Source: Pacificispira spongiicola
Lineage (GTDB): Bacteria; Pseudomonadota; Alphaproteobacteria; UBA8366; Aestuariispiraceae
Length of the DNA: 64,000 bases
Reading direction: 5' to 3'
NCBI RefSeq assembly: GCF_012926505.1
Contig: NZ_JABBNT010000002.1
Span: 744,001 to 808,000, forward strand
Of the stretch, positions 25,902-36,644 are shown piece after piece (the first letter of the stretch is position 1; each line of letters starts with the position of its first letter). The notes beneath the pieces were generated by a model. It was not told the origin of the DNA and did not search any database. It saw nothing but the letters and a program-made list of their open reading frames with translations. A program made the translations under genes and the position numbers.

Positions 25902-27035
25902 ATGTCGTCCGAAACACTGAAAACCACGCCGCTTCACGCGCTGCATGTCGAATTGGGCGCGAAGATGGTGCCGTTCGCCGGATACGACATGCCGGTGCAA
26001 TATCCCTTGGGTATCCTCAAGGAACATCTCCACACGCGTGAGGGCGCCGGTCTGTTCGATGTGTCCCATATGGGGCAGGCGTGGCTCGTCTCCGAAACCG
26101 GCGACGATCCGGCCATTGCCTTCGAAAGTCTGGTCCCCGCCGACGTCCAGGGCCTCGCCCCCGGACAGCAGCGATACAGCCAGTTGCTGAACGACGACGG
26201 CGGCATTCTGGACGATCTGATGGTTACCCGCCCCTTGTCGGAATTCGGATCGGATCGTCTGTATCTGGTCGTCAATGCCGCCTGCAAAGATCAGGATCTC
26301 TCCCATATCGCCGAGGCATTGAAGGGCCGTCTGCGGGTCGAGCCCTTGGAAGACCGCGCACTCTTGGCCCTGCAGGGACCGAAGGCTGCTAATGTTGCCG
26401 CGCGCCTGTTCGGGGAAGAACTGTCCTTCCTGCCCTTCATGGGGCAGGCCCGCATCGATTGGCTGGGGGCCGATCTGTGGTTCAGCCGGTCCGGCTATAC
26501 CGGGGAGGACGGCTACGAAATCTCCGTCCCCGCCGACAAGGCGGAGTCCCTGGCGCGGGTCCTATTGGCGGAACCGGAGGTTGAGGCAATCGGCCTCGGC
26601 GCGCGGGACTCGTTGCGCCTGGAAGCGGGCCTATGCCTTTACGGGCATGATATCGACACCACGACAACGCCGGTGGAGGCAGGGCTGGTCTGGTCCATCG
26701 GCAAACGCCGCCGGACCGACGGCGGATTCCCGGGCTTTGACACCGTTGCCAAGCAATTGGCGGACGGTGCCGCGCGTAAGCGCGTCGGCATTCTGCCGGA
26801 AGGCCGCGCCCCGGCCCGCGAAGGCACGCCGATCCTGGACGCCGACGGTGCGGAAATCGGCATGGTGACCAGTGGCGGCTTCGGCCCCACACTCGGCGGG
26901 CCGGTCGCCATGGGCTATGTCCCCAAGGGTTTCGCGAAGGACGGGACGCCCGTCTTCCTGTCCGTTCGGGGCAAGGCCCTGCCCGCCAATATCGTTAAAT
27001 TGCCTTTCGTTCCCCCCGGTTTCTATCGGGTTTAA
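25902..27035 (+). CDS. gcvT: Glycine cleavage system T protein (aminomethyltransferase)
   Basis: GcvT transfers the methylene carbon of the lipoyl-bound aminomethyl group to tetrahydrofolate and releases ammonia. The 377-residue protein begins TPLHALHVELGAKMVPFAGYDMPVQY, shows FDVSHMGQ, the folate-domain pattern SRSGYTGEDGYEI and the C-terminal barrel ending RGKALPANIVKLPFVPP. GGGGGA precedes the ATG at 25902 by about 11 bases; eight upstream codons of the frame are not needed. First gene of gcvTHP, under the glycine riboswitch. Confidence 0.96.
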   Translation: MSSETLKTTPLHALHVELGAKMVPFAGYDMPVQYPLGILKEHLHTREGAGLFDVSHMGQAWLVSETGDDPAIAFESLVPADVQGLAPGQQRYSQLLNDDGGILDDLMVTRPLSEFGSDRLYLVVNAACKDQDLSHIAEALKGRLRVEPLEDRALLALQGPKAANVAARLFGEELSFLPFMGQARIDWLGADLWFSRSGYTGEDGYEISVPADKAESLARVLLAEPEVEAIGLGARDSLRLEAGLCLYGHDIDTTTTPVEAGLVWSIGKRRRTDGGFPGFDTVAKQLADGAARKRVGILPEGRAPAREGTPILDADGAEIGMVTSGGFGPTLGGPVAMGYVPKGFAKDGTPVFLSVRGKALPANIVKLPFVPPGFYRV

Positions 27036-27082
27036 ACTTGAATTACCCATCCTTCAGCCATCGCCAACAGGGAGCAGAGTAA

Positions 27083-27454
27083 ATGGCCGATCGTAAGTTT
27101 TCCGAAGAGCATGAATGGATCGAAGTCGACGGTGACGTCGCCACGGTCGGGATCACCGATCATGCGCAGGAACAGTTGGGCGACATCGTCTTCGTCGACC
27201 TGCCGGAAGTCGGTACGGAACTGAACAAGGACGACGAAGCCGGCGTCGTCGAATCAGTGAAAGCCGCCAGCGAAGTCTATGCCCCCATCGGCGGCGAGAT
27301 CGTGGAAGTCAACGACACCCTGACCGACAATCCGGCCCTGGTGAACGAGGATGCCGAAGGCGACGGCTGGTTCTTCAAGATCAAGATCGCCGATCCGGGC
27401 GAGTTGGACGATCTGATGAGCGAAGCCGAATATAAAGATTTTATCGCCGACTGA
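27083..27454 (+). CDS. gcvH: Glycine cleavage system H protein
   Basis: GcvH is the small lipoyl carrier that shuttles the aminomethyl group between the P, T and L proteins. The 123-residue protein carries the lipoylated Lys60 in [12 protein letters not shown] and the family opening [30 protein letters not shown] precedes the ATG. It lies 47 bases after gcvT and 28 before gcvP. Confidence 0.97.
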   Translation: MADRKFSEEHEWIEVDGDVATVGITDHAQEQLGDIVFVDLPEVGTELNKDDEAGVVESVKAASEVYAPIGGEIVEVNDTLTDNPALVNEDAEGDGWFFKIKIADPGELDDLMSEAEYKDFIAD

Positions 27455-27482
27455 CCGTTACGGTGAGGCGAGGAGGAAATAG

Positions 27483-30419
<2,937 letters not shown>

Positions 30420-30420
30420 A

Positions 30421-30455
30421 AGACGCCTTATCGATCACCGGACGCGGCGTTTCTT
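30421..30455 (+). terminator. Probable terminator of gcvTHP
   Basis: AGACGCC (30421-30427) can pair with GGCGTTT (30446-30452), followed by CTTT. The stem has one G-T pair and the loop is long (18 bases), so it is only a moderate candidate. It overlaps the end of the convergent STAS-like gene. Confidence 0.35.
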
Positions 30456-30826
30456 TCGCTTCGGATCCAGGCTTCCGCTTCCTCCAGGGAGCGGAAGACG
30501 CGCCGCGTCTGGTCGATCGCGGATTCGAAACTGGAATTGATCAGTTTCGCGATCATGCGTTCGCCTTCCGACGACACGACGGTGGCAACCAGTGCGCCTT
30601 CTCGGATCGGCGGATCGTCCCGGTATGCGGACAGTTCCTTGATTTCCTCCGCGCTCAACTCCCCGATATTGGAATGCCGCATATCCCAAATCGCGGGCAT
30701 GCCGTCGCGATATTCCGGCACCTCCGCCATTTGCCGGTACAATTCCATCGCCGCGGACACCGTCACCATGGACGGCATCTCTATGCGGATATAGGAATCG
30801 CTTCCTATTCCCACGATCTCATACAT
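30428..30826 (-). CDS. STAS/SpoIIAA-like protein, copy A
   Basis: This 132-residue cytoplasmic protein has the alternating strand-helix pattern of the SpoIIAA/STAS-like fold: a first strand SYIRIEMPS, a helix with ELYRQMAEVPEYRDG, the central AIWDMRHSNIG, and a C-terminal segment RRVFRSLEEAEAWI that is typical of this family. No catalytic residue is seen. It is clearly paralogous to the next gene upstream (30986-31363): YRDG-P-x-WDMR, the -VVxS strand and the final DAA/EEAEAW segment align without large gaps. Role unknown; perhaps a regulatory or lipid-binding module. Confidence 0.72.
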   Translation of the reverse strand: MYEIVGIGSDSYIRIEMPSMVTVSAAMELYRQMAEVPEYRDGMPAIWDMRHSNIGELSAEEIKELSAYRDDPPIREGALVATVVSSEGERMIAKLINSSFESAIDQTRRVFRSLEEAEAWIRSERNAASGDR

Positions 30827-30985
30827 TGCCCCAATACCACCCCAACGAGAGTCTCACCCACCGCACGCAGCATACCTAATTGTTTTTCCTGCGCAACATA
30901 CCCCCGATGGATGTGTATGCGTGTGATTCCCGCGAAACGATTCCACGTGGTGAAATTGGGACCTATTCGAGAGCCGGGCGACGAT

Positions 30986-31363
30986 CTACCGGGCAAGAAC
31001 CCAGCATTTCGCCGCGTCGATTGTGGGAAAGATTTGGAGCGTCTGCTTGTGGTCGGCGGCGTATATCGTCAGCAGAATTTTCAGGATCACCCCTTTTGCA
31101 TCGTCGGAGGCGACGACACCGACGCGAAATCCGTCTCGATTGGGGCCGCCTTCATCATAGGCGGCGACGACGGACAGGTCGTCGTAGTTCAAATCGGTTA
31201 TATCGATTTCCCGCATATCCCAGACCGTCGGCCAACCGTCCCGATACCGAACGTCTTCTTCCAGGCGACGATAGGTATCGATTACCGCTTGCGCGGTCAG
31301 ACGCATCCTGAACGTCACCAAAAGGCATCCGTTCAAAGGCTCGATGCTCACTGTTTCGACCAT
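30986..31363 (-). CDS. STAS/SpoIIAA-like protein, copy B
   Basis: This 125-residue protein is a diverged duplicate of the downstream neighbour: RYRDGWPTVWDMREIDITDLN aligns with the copy-A centre, followed by VGVVASDDAKGVILKIL and IFPTIDAAKCWV at the end. The ATG at 31363 is preferred because AGAGAGGG lies about 12 bases ahead; an earlier ATG at 31390 has no spaced Shine-Dalgarno. The 159-bp gap between the copies includes the palindrome CCACGTGG and no gene. Function unknown. Confidence 0.7.
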   Translation of the reverse strand: MVETVSIEPLNGCLLVTFRMRLTAQAVIDTYRRLEEDVRYRDGWPTVWDMREIDITDLNYDDLSVVAAYDEGGPNRDGFRVGVVASDDAKGVILKILLTIYAADHKQTLQIFPTIDAAKCWVLAR

Positions 31364-31580
31364 CTCCGGCAATCGTCCCTCTCTATGCATCCCCGCCGGA
31401 CATCCCCGCTAGGCGGCGCGGCGATATAATAGATTAGATATACCAGTTTCCCGCCAACGAACCAGCCGACCCGAGCTGTCGGCGCGGACGAAATGACATT
31501 CCCGATGCGATTAAAGTTTCGCTTGTCTAACGGCGAAATTGGCCTTCAATCGCGCGGGAATTTTTCCGTGGGAGATGGCG

Positions 31581-32453
31581 ATGATCGTGTTGGATGGCGG
31601 TATGGGTCGGGAGTTGCAGCGGATGGGCGCCCCGTTCAAGCAACCGGAATGGTCGGCGCTGGCCCTGATCGAGGATGCGCGCTTCGTCCGTAAGGCACAT
31701 GACCGGTTTATCGAGGCCGGTGCGGATGTTATCACGACCAACGCTTATGCGGTTGTCCCGTTCCATCTCGGCGAAGAACGCTTCGCGGAGGATGGCAGCC
31801 GCCTTGCCCGGCTGGCGGCCTGCATCGCACGGGAAGCCGCCGACGCATCGAATCGCGCTGTGAAGGTGGCAGGCTCCGTCCCGCCGCTGTTCGGGTCCTA
31901 TCGCCCCGACCTGTTCGACCCGGTGCGGGCCATTCAACTGTGGCCGGAAATCATCGAACCGCAGATCGAGTATGTCGATTTTTTCCTGACGGAATCCCTG
32001 TCCTGTATCGCGGAAAGCCTGATGGCGCTGGAACTGTGCGCTGCGACCGGGAAGCCGGTCTGGCTGTCCGTCACGCTGTCGGACGAAAACCCCGTCCTGC
32101 GATCCGGCGAGACCATTGCGGATTGGATCGCCGCCCTGCGCGCCAGCCCCCGCGCCGGATCGATCGAGGCAATCCTGTTCAACTGCTCCCAACCGGAAGT
32201 GATGGCGGGTGCCGTCCATGCCGCGGCGGACGTGATGGCCGGGACGGATTGGAAGATCGGCGTCTATGCCAACGCCTTCCCGAAAGTACCGGAAGAGGCC
32301 CAGGCAAACGCCGGACTGGCGGAAATCCGCAAGGACCTGACACCCGAACGCTATGCCGAATTCGCCGACGCCTGGAAATCGGAAGGGGCGCAGATCATCG
32401 GCGGATGCTGCGGTATCGGCCCGGAACATATCGCGGCCCTGCGCGCGGCCTGA
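31581..32453 (+). CDS. Homocysteine S-methyltransferase family protein
   Basis: This cobalamin-independent thiol methyltransferase (290 residues) resembles the homocysteine-binding domain of MetH and the MmuM enzymes that use S-methylmethionine. It begins VLDGGMGRELQRMG and has the three zinc cysteines: Cys202 (FNCSQPEV) and Cys276-Cys277 (GGCCGIGPEH). GGGAG lies six bases before the ATG at 31581; earlier ATGs at 31575 and 31539 have worse spacing. No cobalamin-domain gene follows, so it is either a stand-alone MmuM-like enzyme or part of a split methionine synthase whose other part is elsewhere. I found no SAM riboswitch upstream. Confidence 0.85.
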   Translation: MIVLDGGMGRELQRMGAPFKQPEWSALALIEDARFVRKAHDRFIEAGADVITTNAYAVVPFHLGEERFAEDGSRLARLAACIAREAADASNRAVKVAGSVPPLFGSYRPDLFDPVRAIQLWPEIIEPQIEYVDFFLTESLSCIAESLMALELCAATGKPVWLSVTLSDENPVLRSGETIADWIAALRASPRAGSIEAILFNCSQPEVMAGAVHAAADVMAGTDWKIGVYANAFPKVPEEAQANAGLAEIRKDLTPERYAEFADAWKSEGAQIIGGCCGIGPEHIAALRAA

Positions 32454-32634
32454 CGGCCCTGCACGCGTGCTCAGTCAGTTTCGGCGGTCGTTTTCCGCCG
32501 CAGCACAGGTTTCAGGACGGGTTTTGCGCGGAATTCCGCTTTTCTAGGCCCGCCCTCCCCGGTAAAACCGCCGGGAACTTTGAAATGGCACAGTATTGCC
32601 GAACGTTGACGATTTTAGAGAGGATGTGACCGAT

Positions 32635-33747
32635 ATGGCCTCCAACAAGACTCTTTTGATGCTGCCGGGCGACGGGATCGGGCCGGAAGTTTGCGATGAA
32701 GTCCGCAAGGTTGTGGATTGGATGGACAAGCGCCGGGCGGTCACCTTCGACATCAAGGAAGACAAGGTCGGCGGCGCGGCCTATGACGCCTATGGCACCC
32801 CGTTGACCGACGACGCCATGGACAAGGCGCAAAACGCCGATGCCGTGCTGTTCGGGGCCGTCGGCGGGCCGCAGTATGACAATCTGGGCTGGGACGCGCG
32901 ACCGGAAGCCGGTCTGCTGCGCCTGCGCAAGGAAATGGACCTGTTCGCCAATCTGCGCCCGGCGGTGACGTTCGACGCGCTGCTGGAAGCGTCGACCCTG
33001 AAGCCGGAAGTCGTCCAAGGCCTGGACATCATGATCGTGCGCGAACTGACCGCGGGCGTTTACTTCGGCGAACCGCGCGGCATGCAGATGTGGGAAGGCA
33101 AGGAACGCTGCATCGATACGCAGTCCTACACCCGCGACGAAATCGTGCGCGTGGCGGAAGTCGCCTTCGACCTCGCCCGCAAACGGAACAAGCGCGTCGC
33201 GTCGGCGGAAAAGGCGAATGTTATGAAGACCGGCGTTTTCTGGCGCCAGACCGTCGCGGAAGTCCACAAGGACGGCGGCTATGACGATATCGAACTCAGC
33301 AACGTTCTGGCCGACAACTGCGCCATGCAGCTTGTCCGGAATCCGAAGCAGTTCGACGTCATAGTGACCGACAACCTGTTCGGCGACCTGCTGTCCGACG
33401 TGGCGGCGATGCTGACCGGCTCGCTGGGCATGCTGCCCTCCGCGTCGTTGGGCGCCGTCGACGAATTCGGCCGCCGCAAGGCCCTGTACGAGCCGGTGCA
33501 CGGCTCCGCGCCGGATATCGCGGGTCAGGGCAAGGCGAACCCGATGGCCATGCTGCTCAGCTTCGCCATGGCTTTGCGCTACAGCTTCGACCTGGGTGAC
33601 GACGCCGATCTGGTGGAACAGGCCGCCCAGGCCGTGCTGTCCACCGGCAAGCGCACGCTGGATATCATGAGCGCGGGCTGCGAGGCGATTTCGACCTCTC
33701 AGATGGGCGATGCCGTCATCGCCGAACTGGACAAGCGCGCCGCGTAA
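32635..33747 (+). CDS. leuB: 3-isopropylmalate dehydrogenase
   Basis: LeuB oxidises and decarboxylates 3-isopropylmalate, the third step of leucine synthesis. The 370-residue protein shows [13 protein letters not shown] at the start, [16 protein letters not shown], the catalytic regions [14 protein letters not shown] and [13 protein letters not shown], and the metal-binding [10 protein letters not shown]; the NAD-preferring [12 protein letters not shown] motif is intact. The ATG at 32635 was chosen for its GAGAGGATG ribosome site; an earlier ATG at 32596 adds thirteen atypical residues. Its stop overlaps the next start (TAATG). leuA, leuC and leuD are not in the window. Confidence 0.96.
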   Translation: MASNKTLLMLPGDGIGPEVCDEVRKVVDWMDKRRAVTFDIKEDKVGGAAYDAYGTPLTDDAMDKAQNADAVLFGAVGGPQYDNLGWDARPEAGLLRLRKEMDLFANLRPAVTFDALLEASTLKPEVVQGLDIMIVRELTAGVYFGEPRGMQMWEGKERCIDTQSYTRDEIVRVAEVAFDLARKRNKRVASAEKANVMKTGVFWRQTVAEVHKDGGYDDIELSNVLADNCAMQLVRNPKQFDVIVTDNLFGDLLSDVAAMLTGSLGMLPSASLGAVDEFGRRKALYEPVHGSAPDIAGQGKANPMAMLLSFAMALRYSFDLGDDADLVEQAAQAVLSTGKRTLDIMSAGCEAISTSQMGDAVIAELDKRAA

Positions 33748-34367
33748 TGACGCAACGAACCGTACCGGCGCCCTGGTTGCCCGCGCTGTTGCTGGCGGCC
33801 CTGGTGCCGGTGCTGGTTTGGTCCTATATCGCGCCCCATGACCGCGCGACCTGGTGGATGGAAGCCCTGCCGGTCGCAATCGCGGTGCCGCTTCTGGCGG
33901 CGACCTGGAAACGCTTCCCGCTCACCCCACTCCTCTACATTCTGGTTTGGCTGCATGCCGTCATCCTGCTGGTCGGCGCGCATTACACCTATGCCCTCGT
34001 CCCGATCGGCGATTGGGCCCGGGACACTTTCGATCTCAGCCGAAATCACTATGACCGCCTGGGTCATTTCGCGCAGGGCTTCGTCCCCGCCATCGCGGCG
34101 CGCGAATTGTTGATCCGGCTGACGCCGCTGAAGCGCGGCGGCTGGCTGTTCGCCGTCGTCACCCTGTCCGTTCTGGGGATCAGCGCCGCCTACGAACTGA
34201 TCGAATGGGCCGCCGCCGAACTGACCGCCGACGGCGCGGAAAGCTTCCTGGGCAGCCAGGGCGATGTCTGGGACGCGCAGAAGGACATGCTCTTGGCCCT
34301 GATCGGCGCAGTGGTCGCGCAAATCGGACTGGGTCGGATTCACAGACGCGCCCTGCAACAACTGTAA
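33747..34367 (+). CDS. DUF2238 (YjdF-like) inner-membrane protein
   Basis: This 206-residue membrane protein has about six hydrophobic helices and the DUF2238 marks HYDRLGHFAQGF, AYELIEWAAAE and GSQGDVWDAQKDM. Homologues such as E. coli YjdF have no established function. Its start overlaps the leuB stop by one base, which implies coupled translation, but there is no evident metabolic link with leucine synthesis. Confidence 0.85.
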   Translation: MTQRTVPAPWLPALLLAALVPVLVWSYIAPHDRATWWMEALPVAIAVPLLAATWKRFPLTPLLYILVWLHAVILLVGAHYTYALVPIGDWARDTFDLSRNHYDRLGHFAQGFVPAIAARELLIRLTPLKRGGWLFAVVTLSVLGISAAYELIEWAAAELTADGAESFLGSQGDVWDAQKDMLLALIGAVVAQIGLGRIHRRALQQL

Positions 34368-34411
34368 TATTTCATTGTTAGGCTGGCGGGTCCCTTTCAT
34401 GAGAGAGACCC

Positions 34412-35296
34412 ATGGTCCAAACAGCCCAACCGGAACCGCCCCTATTTCCTCGCCCCCTTCTGCCCGTCGGCAAACTGAGTTACGTCCTGCCAGACGATCC
34501 GCTGCCCCTGCGTGCGGCGGTGCGGGTGATGGAACGGTTGAGCGGATCCGGCAAGCTGGAGAAGCTGTATCGTCGCTGGCGGGTCGAAAAATACGCGCGC
34601 GGCGCGCCGTTTTGGGAATCGGCCCTGGAAATGCTGGGCGTCGACCTGCGGCTGCACGGCGCCCCGTGGCCCCCGGCGGTGGCGGAAGACGAACCGCGCA
34701 TCATCATCGCCAACCACCCGTTCGGCCTGATGGATGGGGTTGCCGCAGCGGCGCTGGCGGAGCGGCTGGGCCGACCGTTCAAGGTCATGGTGCATGAGGC
34801 GCTGATGCGCGTTCCGGAACCGGAACCCTATCTGCTGCCTGTCGATTTTTCGGAATCGCGGGAGGCGATGCAGAAGAACCTGCAACTGCGCAAGGATACT
34901 CTGGCCGCCCTAGCGCGGGGCGAAACCATCGTCATCTTCCCGGCGGGCGGCGTTTCGACCGCGCCGAAGGTCCTGGGCCCGGCGGAGGACCTGCCCTGGA
35001 AGCGTTTTACCGCGCGCCTGATCCGGGAGGCCCGGGCGACGGTCCTGCCGCTGTACTTCCCCGGCCAGAACGGATTGATGTTCCACGCCGTCAGCAAGAT
35101 CAGCATGCGCCTGCGCATTTCCATGATCGTCGGCGCCGCGAAACGGCACATGAACCGCCCGATCGACATATGCATCGGCGATCCGATCCGATATGACGAG
35201 CTGGAAGCCCTTGCCGGGAACCGCGACGCCTTGATGGATGTGCTGCGCGCCAAGGTCTACGGCCTGTCCTCCACGATGGGCAGCAACGACCCCTGA
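34412..35296 (+). CDS. Lysophospholipid acyltransferase family protein (PlsC-like)
   Basis: This 294-residue protein carries the acyltransferase block I variant NHPFGLMDG (His and Asp separated by five residues, as in hemolysin-like/OlsA-like acyltransferases) and a block III-like FPAGGVSTAPK. It should transfer fatty acyl groups to a lysolipid or ornithine-lipid precursor at the inner membrane. A hydrophobic stretch around residues 85-110 may mediate association. It stands alone, 44 bases after the DUF2238 gene, and a terminator-like hairpin follows at 35365. The precise acceptor is unknown. Confidence 0.82.
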   Translation: MVQTAQPEPPLFPRPLLPVGKLSYVLPDDPLPLRAAVRVMERLSGSGKLEKLYRRWRVEKYARGAPFWESALEMLGVDLRLHGAPWPPAVAEDEPRIIIANHPFGLMDGVAAAALAERLGRPFKVMVHEALMRVPEPEPYLLPVDFSESREAMQKNLQLRKDTLAALARGETIVIFPAGGVSTAPKVLGPAEDLPWKRFTARLIREARATVLPLYFPGQNGLMFHAVSKISMRLRISMIVGAAKRHMNRPIDICIGDPIRYDELEALAGNRDALMDVLRAKVYGLSSTMGSNDP

Positions 35297-35364
35297 CAAT
35301 CGTCCGGGACTATACCCCCGGTAAGTTTTTCTTGCAGTGCGGTAGCGACGACACTAGTCTTGCG

Positions 35365-35387
35365 CCGCCTTCAATCGGTGAAGGCGG
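35365..35387 (+). terminator. Terminator-like hairpin after the acyltransferase gene
   Basis: CCGCCTTCA and TGAAGGCGG form a perfect 9-bp stem with a 5-base loop, followed by AATTTTCG. It is 69 bases after the acyltransferase stop and 25 before the asd leader peptide. It probably ends the upstream transcript; an alternative is a role at the 5' end of the asd leader RNA. Confidence 0.55.
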
Positions 35388-35411
35388 AATTTTCGAATTA
35401 GGCTCGTTCAG

Positions 35412-35495
35412 ATGCATATGTCCGCCCCATTGGTCGCTTTGACTTTCGTTATCACGACCAAAACCACGACCAAAAAAACCACCACCGGTGTCTAG
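35412..35495 (+). CDS. Thr/Lys-rich leader peptide of asd (putative attenuator)
   Basis: A 27-codon open frame (ATG at 35412, alternative ATG at 35418, TAG at 35493) encodes a peptide whose residues 15-25 are TTKTTTKKTTT, preceded by I14 and followed by GV. Nine of 27 residues are Thr and three Lys. Aspartate-semialdehyde dehydrogenase, encoded 132 bases downstream, makes the common precursor of threonine, lysine, methionine and isoleucine, so the run of Thr and Lys codons is exactly what a ribosome-stalling attenuator would need. A strong hairpin (35526-35562) lies between leader and asd. The reverse strand is also open (35534-35310, Gly-rich), but has no ribosome site. This is a reading by eye, not a homology hit. 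Confidence 0.7.
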   Translation: MHMSAPLVALTFVITTKTTTKKTTTGV

Positions 35496-35525
35496 GCGGA
35501 CCCCGCGCATCCGAACATGGCGATA

Positions 35526-35562
35526 ACGCTTCATCGGGCCGGGGATTTCCCGGCCCGAAGCG
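35526..35562 (+). promoter_or_regulatory. Attenuator-type hairpin between leader peptide and asd
   Basis: CGGGCCGGG (35535-35543) pairs with CCCGGCCCG (35549-35557) around a 5-base loop; CGCTT and AAGCG extend it after a 3-base bulge. Competing pairing is possible: CCCCG (35501-35505) with CGGGG (35540-35544), supported by GGA (35498-35500) with TCC (35548-35550), would break the main stem; GGTGTC (35487-35492) can in turn pair with GACCCC (35499-35504) with one mismatch. This is the 1:2, 2:3, 3:4 layout of attenuators. No T-run follows the hairpin, so Rho, or blocking of translation, may replace intrinsic termination. Confidence 0.55.
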
Positions 35563-35627
35563 TATGCGGGATCGGGATCACCGGATCGAGGATCGAAACC
35601 CGAACCACGAGAAAGGGATAAGGAAAA

Positions 35628-36644
35628 ATGGGTTACAAGGTTGCAGTCGTCGGCGCGACGGGGAATGTCGGGCGCGAAATCCTGCGGATCATGGCGGAAC
35701 GCAATTTCCCCGCCGATCAGGTTGTCGCGCTGGCGTCAGAATCGTCGGTCGGCAAGGAAGTTTCCTATGGCGACGACGATGTGCTGAAGGTTCAGGCGCT
35801 GAAACACTACGATTTCAAGGGCACCGATTTCGTCCTGTCGTCGCCGGGCGCGAAGGTCAGTGCGGAATATTCGCCGAAGGCCGGTAAGGCCGGGGCCGTC
35901 GTGGTCGATAACACCTCCCATTTCCGCATGGACCCGGATGTGCCGCTGGTCGTGCCGGAAGTGAACCCGGACGCGCTGAAGGACTTCGGCAAGAAGAACA
36001 TCATCGCGAATCCCAACTGCTCCACCATTCAGATGGTCGTGGCACTGAAACCGCTGCACGATCTGGGCATCATCAAGCGCGTCGTCGTATCGACCTATCA
36101 GTCCGTATCGGGCGCCGGACGCGAAGGCATGGACGAGCTGTTCAACCAGACCCGCTCCGTCTTCGTGAACGACGCCATGGAACGTCACAAGTTCACGAAG
36201 CAGATCGCCTTCAACGTCATTCCGCATATCGACGTCTTCATGGATGACGGCTCGACCAAGGAAGAATGGAAGATGGTCGTCGAAACCAAGAAGATCCTCG
36301 ATCCGAAGATCAAGGTGAACGCGACCTGCGTCCGCGTGCCGGTCTTCATCGGTCACGCCGAATCCGTGAATGTCGAATTCGAACGCGATATCGGTGCCGC
36401 CGAGGTCCGCAAGGCGCTGCAAAAGGCGGAAGGCATCATCGTCGTCGACCATCGTGCCGATGAAGGCTATGTCACGCCGCAGGAATGCGCCGGGGAAGAC
36501 GCCGTCTACGTCTCGCGCATCCGCGACGACGCGACGGTGGAAAACGGCATTTCCATGTGGGTCGTGTCCGACAACCTGCGCAAGGGCGCGGCGCTGAACA
36601 CGGTTCAAATCGCCGAACGCATGATCCAGGACGGCCTAGTCTAA
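35628..36644 (+). CDS. asd: Aspartate-semialdehyde dehydrogenase
   Basis: Asd reduces aspartyl phosphate to aspartate semialdehyde, the branch point to lysine (and diaminopimelate), threonine, methionine and isoleucine. The 338-residue protein has the NADP loop VVGATGNVGREIL, the catalytic Cys in NPNCSTIQM and the STYQSVSGAGREGM loop, with the His in RVPVFIGHAESV. AAGGAAAA stands just before the ATG. It is preceded by a Thr/Lys leader peptide and hairpin and followed by a terminator. Its last codons overlap the end of the convergent AdaA-like gene. Confidence 0.97.
   Translation: MGYKVAVVGATGNVGREILRIMAERNFPADQVVALASESSVGKEVSYGDDDVLKVQALKHYDFKGTDFVLSSPGAKVSAEYSPKAGKAGAVVVDNTSHFRMDPDVPLVVPEVNPDALKDFGKKNIIANPNCSTIQMVVALKPLHDLGIIKRVVVSTYQSVSGAGREGMDELFNQTRSVFVNDAMERHKFTKQIAFNVIPHIDVFMDDGSTKEEWKMVVETKKILDPKIKVNATCVRVPVFIGHAESVNVEFERDIGAAEVRKALQKAEGIIVVDHRADEGYVTPQECAGEDAVYVSRIRDDATVENGISMWVVSDNLRKGAALNTVQIAERMIQDGLV

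Noticed and set aside
31391-31580. Possible SAM or SAH riboswitch upstream of the homocysteine methyltransferase
   Set aside because: Neither the SAM-II nor the SAH conserved sequence elements are visible; small hairpins there are not diagnostic.
35310-35534. 74-codon Gly-rich frame on the minus strand (GGGFFGRGFGRD-like)
   Set aside because: It is the reverse strand of the Thr/Lys leader: the Gly/Phe/Arg pattern is what ACC/ACG/AAA codons give when read backwards. It has no ribosome site and its start lies inside the strong hairpin.
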